Position numbers and translations under genes: made by a program. The notes under the pieces were generated by a model, which did not search any database, was not told where the DNA came from, and worked only from the letters and a program-made list of their open reading frames with translations. Source: Pseudomonas sp. ICMP 561 (GTDB lineage: Bacteria > Pseudomonadota > Gammaproteobacteria > Pseudomonadales > Pseudomonadaceae). Taken from it: 64,000 nt of DNA. The stretch covers positions 124,001 through 188,000 of the forward strand of contig NZ_LKBT01000003.1 in NCBI RefSeq assembly GCF_002699985.1, read 5' to 3'. Below are positions 59,301 to 64,000 of this stretch, in pieces (position 1 is the first letter of the stretch; every line of letters begins with the position of its first letter).

Positions 59301-59494
59301 GCGGGCAGCTGGGTGAAAGGCGGGATCGTCAGGGTTTTCAGTGTGTAGGACGTCAGCCAGGTGTGGTTGATGTCGATGCTGACGCCAGGGTGATCGCGTT
59401 TGAGCAGGCGCAGAAACTCCTGTTCGGCGACCGTACGCAAGTCGGGTGGGTACGCCGCGTTGCTGGCAGCGGGTGAAGCAGATTGAGTTGTCAT
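56387..59494 (-). CDS. Large dermonecrotic-toxin-like (DUF6543-type) protein
   Basis: 1035 residues, no signal peptide. The N-terminal two thirds (about 1-620) resemble the dermonecrotic toxin N-terminal/DUF6543 module found in Pseudomonas effectors (LRTVAEQEFLRLLKRDHPGV; LEQHALPDVMRIA). A hydrophobic hairpin at about 632-670 (GSIALNIAMLFIPSPVLIAL) and a second segment near 690-710 could insert into membranes. The C-terminal part has an ADP-ribosyltransferase-like order: Arg912 (GRAYRAA), Ser939-Ala-Ser941, then GDHVAIAP where an E-x-E would sit, so the catalytic glutamates seem replaced. Stands alone with no visible immunity gene. Annotation as toxin is by similarity. Confidence 0.72.
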   Translation of the reverse strand: MTTQSASPAASNAAYPPDLRTVAEQEFLRLLKRDHPGVSIDINHTWLTSYTLKTLTIPPFTQLPAQGHPTIERSLRQFRHSEPVRGTLLDHVLGRKSFDLSVHAGFYKAANTVDEADEIAHLECQHILDLYKDFISALEPAYRQQLADYWSYLDKGISRRERFITERKKALRLESEAAVEQNLLTISQHAMLEDQLDRPRSAGDNTVQKYGAFQLALIDGQGEVHIFPGAFVLTHTYSLVPPALNDSSLGEVLLRTEHQGLEGFANIAAMIHSLEMRFSDSIQKQVVLQNLSAASRTKILTFPTKAPRWSLSVMHGDVLQVLFDQQLARQQADFSYLLNQARALRIDADEFARTLPQRLARAAHLDNALMLDRNDHRLIASNMPQWWQRVSHEHQQHWVAAAQDYSKSIIQLHHLCRDIPDGPQPQGTHQAAWLENVRSLAIAQLRMDQVQAQADPLPDTARAWMKVIIDNPCVETRQKVDGKTINLDFMILEQHALPDVMRIAPQDSTTDQPMLICTLNAPDSRVFRWYPNEKAMREQFLDNPDFTRYLLRQLPKESRPVECSAEEYEQWLKHFRARETYKHLKAPARLPSFIFGEPDYVDEGEDYLMTHHDLKHTRKTELHFRPEVVKKHGALLGSIALNIAMLFIPSPVLIALAAGIGMFKLWEAFQHLREGDYHGAAFELLCAVGYLGAAALGRWVINREPFTPLEDLRSATPLVQRTTTQGEEQIGYLESSSPTSQRTDLDAVVPYDANQFHAVQIGEQQYFIKRQPWLFGHCRLYRADVTNPDLLIGERAYAVESSPGVWSRIETLRTRISSLLLRQSDQELGDVTKDWPSSAEEVSTVSKLAFNRNYLRLAQTSNASELPEILDYCEGGSQAINSLLRARMRTPWTLRFLNEFYRLNEYQGRAYRAALVSAAGLRRLTSEIGQVFVDNGIQSASVSRWSSEQWSRDGFIREAAGSEDSTVFVIFNESVPKKNLFTSFLGDHVAIAPSTPLQLVASRLVGKRFYVYFKSPAAIPEKMFDLYSGNTELML

Positions 59495-59853
59495 GATTCC
59501 GTTTCGTTTTGTGAAAGATGCAGCTCACGAAATCGGATTTGGGGGAGGGTGTCTGTCGGCTGGAGGGAGTTTCTTGTTGGGGATATTCTGCAAGGGTTGT
59601 AGGCGTCAGGTCTGTGAGCTCCTGTAGGACTGGCTTTAGCCGGGAGGGCTATTTCTGACTGCCCCATTTGTGGAGCCAAAAATGCAGTCCTCCTGGCTAA
59701 AGCCAGTCCTGCCGGGTTAGCGGTGAACTTGAGGTTGAGGCATATCTTGTGGGAGCGAATTCATTCGCGAAAGGGCCGATAGATTCACAGTATTTTCGTC
59801 GTCAGGGATGCAGCCCTCCCGGCTAAAGCCAGTCCTACAAGATCAAAACCCTG
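59495..59853. repeat. Gap with REP elements
   Basis: TGTAGGACTGGCTTTAGCCG near 59623, an inverted CCTCCTGGCTAAAGCCAGTC near 59686, TGTGGGAGCGAATTCATTCG near 59749, and CCTCCCGGCTAAAGCCAGTC near 59815. Bases 59500-59610 should hold the toxin gene's promoter on the minus strand. No gene. Confidence 0.75.
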
Positions 59854-60324
59854 TCAGTGACTGTGCGCGGATGCCCCAGGCGGCTGCTTCAGTACTTCGA
59901 CCTCTAGCGTGACCGCACCTGACTTCTCGAAATGCAGGGTCAACGGGAAGCTTTTACCCTCCGTAAGCGAAGCCTTGTCCTTCAGGTCCAGCAGCATCAC
60001 GTGATAACCCATTGGCGCGAATACGGCGTCGCCACCCGCCGGGACTTCCACGTTTGGCACTTGCTGCATCTTCATCAAACCGTTGGCGTGAACATGTTCG
60101 TGAAGCTGAGCCGTGCCTGCGATGGGCGTGTCTACGCTGAGCAGGCGGTCTGTGCTCTGCCCATTGTTGTGAATGACAAAATAGGCCGCGACGTTGGGCG
60201 CATTCGGCGGCAGCTCCATTGACCATGGGCTGGCAATATTCAGCTCGGCTGCGCGGTAGTCATTGGCGTTGGCGTAAGTCACTGGCAGCAATAATGCGGT
60301 CAGCATGAGCAGGTGCTTCAACAT
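59854..60324 (-). CDS. Periplasmic copper chaperone, PCuAC family
   Basis: 156 residues from ATG at 60324 (MLKHLLMLTALLLP). Signal peptide cut near YANA. Copper site residues: HEHVHANGLMKM and GYHVMLLDLK, matching the H-M-x(n)-H-x-M pattern of PCu(A)C proteins (DUF461). A C-terminal GASAHSH may bind copper too. Delivers Cu(I) to cytochrome oxidase assembly in the periplasm. Confidence 0.92.
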   Translation of the reverse strand: MLKHLLMLTALLLPVTYANANDYRAAELNIASPWSMELPPNAPNVAAYFVIHNNGQSTDRLLSVDTPIAGTAQLHEHVHANGLMKMQQVPNVEVPAGGDAVFAPMGYHVMLLDLKDKASLTEGKSFPLTLHFEKSGAVTLEVEVLKQPPGASAHSH

Positions 60325-60684
60325 TAAAGAGACTCCTGTCGATTGAGCTGCCATTTAGCCTGAACAGCCTGGCGATGTAAAAAAGCCCGGAATGTGGCGC
60401 GGTGCCGCGCTGTCGCAAAGCAATGTAGTACCTGTAGGAGCTGCCCCGGTGTTCCTGACACCACACTGTCGCGCAGCAAAACATGGGACCTGTAGGAGTG
60501 AGCTTGCTCGCGATTTCGGTATGTCAGTCAATAAATACATCGGCTGTGCTGACGTAATCGCGAGCAAGCTCACTCCTACAGAAAAAGCATTTCAAATCAG
60601 ATGATTGAATTTTTTTGATAGACGCATTCTACGCTGACCTGCGAACGCAATTCCCATGGGCCGGTGGGTCCTACAGAATCAGCA
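60325..60684. repeat. Gap with REP doublet (60490-60581)
   Basis: CTGTAGGAGTGAGCTTGCTC and inverse ending CTCACTCCTACAG at 60490-60581, plus a partial GTAGGAGCTGCCCC element near 60434. No gene seen. Confidence 0.82.
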
Positions 60685-61422
60685 TCAGAGCTGATACTGA
60701 TCCAGCGCCTCAAGCAATGCCCCCGCAGACCCGAACTCCCGATCCACCTGCGGTAATTCCGGGCGCTTGAGTATCAACACCGGCACTCTCAGCTCCCGCG
60801 CGACTTCCAGCTTGGCCTCGGTCGCATCGCCACCGCTGTTCTTGCTGATGAGCACATCAATGGTGCGCTGCTGAAAGAGCTCGCGCTCTTCCTCCAGCAG
60901 AAACGGACCACGTGCACCGATGACTTCGCAGCGCTCGTGCTGCGGCAAGTCGCGCAGGGTGTTTTCCAGGGCGCGTAACGTCCAGAACTGATGAGCAGGG
61001 ATTTCATCCAGATGCTGCAAAGGCTCGCGGCCCAGGGTGAACAAGGGACGCTGGAAAGGTTGAAGGGCGCGAACCAGTTCGGCCCAGTCCGCCACTTCGC
61101 GCCAATCGTCGCCCGGTCCCGGTTGCCAGGCGGGCCTGCGCAATGCCCAGCACGGCACGTTGGCGAGCCCGGCGGCGCGGGCCGCGTTCTGGCTGATTTG
61201 GGCCGCGTAAGGATGGGTCGCGTCGACCAGTAAATCGATGCCTTGCCCGGTAATGAACTGCGCCAGCCCTTCAGCGCCGCCGTAACCACCGACTCGCACT
61301 TCGCAGACAAGATCAGTCGGTACCCGGCCTACGCCTGCAAGGCTGTAGATGTGCTGCGGCCCCAGCGTGCGGGCGATGGCCAGTGCGTCGGTCACTCCGC
61401 CAAGCAATAACACGCGCTTCAA
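60685..61422 (-). CDS. cobK: Precorrin-6A reductase
   Basis: 245 residues, normal for CobK/Cbi[19 protein letters not shown] at the N-terminus, [19 protein letters not shown] and [19 protein letters not shown] are diagnostic. Reduces the precorrin-6A macrocycle with NADPH in cobalamin synthesis. Its start overlaps the cbiD stop by 4 bp, part of the cobL-cbiD-cobK operon. Confidence 0.93.
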   Translation of the reverse strand: MKRVLLLGGVTDALAIARTLGPQHIYSLAGVGRVPTDLVCEVRVGGYGGAEGLAQFITGQGIDLLVDATHPYAAQISQNAARAAGLANVPCWALRRPAWQPGPGDDWREVADWAELVRALQPFQRPLFTLGREPLQHLDEIPAHQFWTLRALENTLRDLPQHERCEVIGARGPFLLEEERELFQQRTIDVLISKNSGGDATEAKLEVARELRVPVLILKRPELPQVDREFGSAGALLEALDQYQL

Positions 61423-62516
61423 ACACTGACTCCGGCTGTTCCGACGATACCGCCCTGACGATCAATCGCGAAGACTTCCACTTCAACCTGCGATGGCACC
61501 ACGCTACGGGCGAAGTCCAGTGCGTGCTGGCAAACGATGTCACCCAGCGGCACCTCTGCTGCCGAGCACATCGCCAGAGCCTGCTGGCTGGTATTGGCTT
61601 CGAGAATGGCCTGCTGCAGTGCTTCATCGGCTCCGCCATCCGCCGCCCAGCGCGCCAGTTGCGGCAGGTCGATGCTGGAATGGCGGCTGTGCAGGTCCAT
61701 ATGTTTTGCAGCCAGTTTGCTGATCTTGCCGAACCCGCCGCAGATACTCAGTTTGGCCACTGGCACTTTGCGCAGGTGTTTGAGCACAGCCCCGACGAAG
61801 TCACCCATTTCGATCAAGGCGATGTCCGGCATCTGATAGAAGCGGCGCATGGTGTCTTCGCTGGCGTTGCCCGTACAGGCAGCGATGTGTTGATAACCGT
61901 TGGTTTTGGCGACGTCGATGCCCTGGTGGATCGACGCAATATAGGCTGCGCAGGAGAATGGCCGGACAATGCCGCTGGTGCCCAGAATCGACAGCCCGCC
62001 GACAATTCCGAGGCGCGGATTCATGGTCTTCAGCGCCAGGGCCTCACCGCCTTCGACATTCACCGTGATTTCAAAACCACCGGTGTAATTGAGCTCGTTG
62101 GCCAGCGCTTGCAGGTGTTCAATGATCATCATCCGCGGTACCGGATTGATGGCCGGTTCACCCACTTTCAGGACCAGACCCGGTCGCGTGACAGTGCCTA
62201 CGCCCTGACCTGCAATAAAAATTACCGTCGCAACATCCAGCAGCCGCACCCGGGAAAAAACCAGTGCGCCATGGGTGACGTCGGGGTCGTCCCCGGCATC
62301 CTTGATAGTACCGGCTTCTGCACCGTCCCCCGCCAATCGGCAGAACTCCAGGCGCATTTGCACGTGCTTGCCCTTGGGCAGGACGATTTCCACCGCATCG
62401 TTGACTTCACCGCCCAACAACAACCGCGCCGCCGCCAGACTGGTGGCGGTTGCGCAACTGCCGGTGGTCAGGCCACTTCGCAAGGGGGCGGGTTGTTCTG
62501 CGGTTTCGTTACGCAT
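61419..62516 (-). CDS. cbiD: Cobalt-precorrin-5B C1-methyltransferase CbiD
   Basis: 365 residues from ATG at 62516 ([20 protein letters not shown]); the longer frame to 62564 is inside cob[21 protein letters not shown] is the family signature, with [19 protein letters not shown] also conserved. It methylates C1 of the corrin ring. CbiD belongs to the anaerobic-type route but is used in several pseudomonads with the aerobic enzymes in place of CobF. Overlaps cobL by one base. Confidence 0.94.
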   Translation of the reverse strand: MRNETAEQPAPLRSGLTTGSCATATSLAAARLLLGGEVNDAVEIVLPKGKHVQMRLEFCRLAGDGAEAGTIKDAGDDPDVTHGALVFSRVRLLDVATVIFIAGQGVGTVTRPGLVLKVGEPAINPVPRMMIIEHLQALANELNYTGGFEITVNVEGGEALALKTMNPRLGIVGGLSILGTSGIVRPFSCAAYIASIHQGIDVAKTNGYQHIAACTGNASEDTMRRFYQMPDIALIEMGDFVGAVLKHLRKVPVAKLSICGGFGKISKLAAKHMDLHSRHSSIDLPQLARWAADGGADEALQQAILEANTSQQALAMCSAAEVPLGDIVCQHALDFARSVVPSQVEVEVFAIDRQGGIVGTAGVSV

Positions 62517-63718
62517 CAGGGTTTGACCACATCCAGCAGAGTGATAGGCAGAGCCTGACGCCACGTGTCGAATTCGCCCAGCGGTTTGGCGTGGGCGATG
62601 TGGATGCGGGTCAGTTCACCGCCATGTAGATCACGCCAGGCCATCAACGTTGCTTCGCTTTGCAATGTGACGGCATTGGCTACCAGACGGCCGCCGGAAC
62701 GCAGTTGCTGCCAGCAGGTATCCAGCACACCGGGGCGGGTTACGCCGCCGCCGATAAAAATCGCGTCGGGACGCTCTAGCCCGGCCAATGCCTGAGGCGC
62801 ACTGCCGCGCACCAGTTGCAGGCCCGGCACGCCTAGGGCATCGCGATTGAATTCGATCAGTTGCTGGCGGCCTTCATCGGCTTCAATGGCCAGGGTTCGG
62901 CAGGTGGGGTGGGCGCGCATCCATTCGATGCCGATAGAGCCGCAACCCGCGCCGACGTCCCACAACAACTCGCCCGGCACCGGGGCCAGGCGCGCCAGGG
63001 TGATCGCCCGCACATCGCGTTTAGTCAGTTGGCCGTCATGCTCAAAGGCTTCATCGGGCAAACCGGCCAACGGCGAAAGACGCAACGCGCTGGCATCGGC
63101 ACGGCAATCGATCGCCACTACATTCAAGGCGGCGATTTCGGGGTTGGCCCATTCACTGGCCAACCCGTCCACGCGACGCTCGGCCGGACCGCCCAGATGC
63201 TCAAGCACGGTCATGTGACTTGGGCCGAAACCACGTTCACGCAGCAAACCGGCAATCGCCGCCGGGCTCGTGCCGTCATTACTCAGAATCAGCAGGCGCA
63301 CACCGTGATGGAACCGGGCATTCAACGCGGCCAGCGGTCGGGCCACCACGGACAGCGTGACCACGTCCTGCAACGGCCAGCCCAAGCGGGCCGCCGCCAG
63401 TGAATAGGAGGAGGGTGCCGGCAGGATCAGCATTTCTTCGACAGGCACAACACGCGTCAGGCTGGCGCCTACCCCAAACAGCATCGGATCGCCGCTGGCC
63501 AGCACGCACACTTCGGCGCCGCGTTGTTCAAGCACTGGATTCAGAGAGAAGGGGCTGGGCCAGGCGCGGCGTTCTGCCTTGATGCAAGGCGGCAGCAACT
63601 CCAGCTGACGCGGCCCGCCGAACACCTGATCGGCGTGCAATAGAGCGTGCCGGGCGTTCTTGCCAAGGCCTTTGTAGCCGTCTTCACTAATTCCCACGAC
63701 CGTCAGCCAGGGCGACAT
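62516..63718 (-). CDS. cobL: Precorrin-6Y C5,15-methyltransferase (decarboxylating)
   Basis: 400 residues. N-terminal CbiE-type tetrapyrrole methyltransferase ([20 protein letters not shown], with [17 protein letters not shown]) fused to a C-terminal CbiT-type SAM domain ([39 protein letters not shown]). Methylates C5 and C15 and removes the C12 acetate carboxyl. First gene of the cobL-cbiD-cobK operon, divergent from cobG by 117 bp. Confidence 0.95.
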   Translation of the reverse strand: MSPWLTVVGISEDGYKGLGKNARHALLHADQVFGGPRQLELLPPCIKAERRAWPSPFSLNPVLEQRGAEVCVLASGDPMLFGVGASLTRVVPVEEMLILPAPSSYSLAAARLGWPLQDVVTLSVVARPLAALNARFHHGVRLLILSNDGTSPAAIAGLLRERGFGPSHMTVLEHLGGPAERRVDGLASEWANPEIAALNVVAIDCRADASALRLSPLAGLPDEAFEHDGQLTKRDVRAITLARLAPVPGELLWDVGAGCGSIGIEWMRAHPTCRTLAIEADEGRQQLIEFNRDALGVPGLQLVRGSAPQALAGLERPDAIFIGGGVTRPGVLDTCWQQLRSGGRLVANAVTLQSEATLMAWRDLHGGELTRIHIAHAKPLGEFDTWRQALPITLLDVVKP

Positions 63719-63758
63719 TTGCGTACCTCAATCCGATCTTCCGACAGAGCGGCTTTTC

Positions 63759-63781
63759 ATGCCTGCGGACAAAGCAGGCAT
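63759..63781. other. Palindrome between cobL and cobG
   Basis: ATGCCTGC-GGACAAA-GCAGGCAT, a perfect 8-bp stem with 7-nt loop in the 117-bp gap between divergent cob genes. Could be an operator. The gap is too short for a cobalamin riboswitch. Confidence 0.5.
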
Positions 63782-63835
63782 AATACCGCGCCTGATAGAC
63801 ACAAGTGCCTATTCAAACCAATTGATGGTGATCCA

Positions 63836-64000
63836 TTGACCGAGCCGAAGTTCGCTCGCACGCCTCTAACGTCCTTACGCCCCTCGGCTTGTCCGGGGTT
63901 GCTGCGTATCGTCCCGGCACTGGATGGCGGCATCTGCCGGATCAAGCTGGCAGGCGGCTCGCTCAACGCGGCTCAGGCTAACGCCGTTGCACAGGCGGCG
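63836..64000 (+). CDS. cobG: Precorrin-3B synthase CobG, 3' end beyond window
   Basis: The visible 55 residues from TTG at 63836 (MTEPKFARTPLTSLRPSACP when initiated) contain SACPGLLRIVPALDGGICRI, the CobG start. No ATG is in frame nearby; GGTGA lies 4-8 bp before TTG. CobG uses oxygen and iron-sulfur/mononuclear-iron centres to make precorrin-3B, showing the aerobic cobalamin pathway. The gene continues past the window. Confidence 0.85.
   Translation, partial: MTEPKFARTPLTSLRPSACPGLLRIVPALDGGICRIKLAGGSLNAAQANAVAQAA

Noticed and set aside
61383..62558. 391-residue plus-strand frame opposite cbiD
   Set aside because: Antisense shadow of cbiD.
63719..63835. Cobalamin riboswitch before cobG or cobL
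   Set aside because: The gap is 117 bp and lacks the B12-box pattern; only an 8-bp palindrome is present.

Overview
The window is chromosomal DNA from a Pseudomonas of the fluorescens/syringae type. Evidence: a canonical azurin; a cobG/cobL-cbiD-cobK cobalamin cluster; urea transport and urease genes split into two blocks; an ACC deaminase; and more than twenty REP/REPIN-type inverted repeats in the gaps. From memory, the gene order resembles the azurin-to-urease part of the P. aeruginosa chromosome (azu, nadE, pncB, a LysR gene and amino-acid ABC transporter, ureEFG with desT, bacterioferritin, ureABC/D). No rRNA, tRNA, CRISPR array, phage or IS transposase gene was seen.

Layout. 1-1.4 kb: two unrecognised, less GC-rich genes, the first cut by the window edge. 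1.7-8.6 kb: a three-gene cluster of a transglutaminase/DUF2126 amidoligase, an ATP-grasp/alpha-E fusion and a second transglutaminase, which looks like a peptide-forming or protein-tagging pathway of unknown product. 8.8-12.2 kb: a small charged protein, azurin, and nadE-pncB (NAD salvage). 12.5-14 kb: a polytopic membrane protein. 14.5-22.6 kb: a LysR regulator, a P6C-type aldehyde dehydrogenase, and a five-gene amino-acid ABC transporter behind a near-perfect sigma-54 promoter and five phased GGTTGYAY direct repeats. 23-26 kb: an Lrp-type regulator divergent from acdS, an unknown protein and a second Lrp-type regulator. 26-28.8 kb: a 700-bp gap with several DnaA-box-like 9-mers, an SDR and an AGE-family sugar isomerase. 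29.3-32.6 kb: ureJ, ureG, ureF, ureE and a DesT-like TetR gene. 32.8-39.5 kb: a small secreted protein, AsmA, bacterioferritin, a 28-residue membrane peptide, an OsmE lipoprotein, a small acidic protein, PsiF and an AI-2E/PerM family protein. 39.6-42.1 kb: a short Hsp70 (YegD) divergent from cbpA, with a candidate sigma-32 promoter. 42.4-45.7 kb: a delta-60 repeat protein, a histidine kinase and a small protein. 45.8-56.2 kb: the nitrogen-type block urtABCDE-ureD-ureA-GNAT-GNAT-ureB-ureC on the minus strand, with a candidate sigma-54 promoter and NtrC-like sites before urtA. 56.4-59.5 kb: a large dermonecrotic-toxin-like protein. 59.9-60.3 kb: a periplasmic copper chaperone. 60.7-64 kb: cobK, cbiD and cobL on the minus strand and the start of cobG on the plus strand.

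How the parts work together. UrtABCDE imports urea, UreABC splits it to ammonia and CO2, and UreD/E/F/G with UreJ supply and insert nickel; the accessory genes lie about 14 kb from the structural genes. NadE and PncB recycle nicotinate to NAD. The aldehyde dehydrogenase with its LysR gene suggests lysine/pipecolate catabolism, and the neighbouring ABC system may import a related amino acid. AcdS breaks down the plant ethylene precursor ACC, which fits a plant-associated life. Most intergenic space is REP sequence, including two head-to-tail arrays (93-bp and about 112-bp periods) and a 184-bp tandem duplication.
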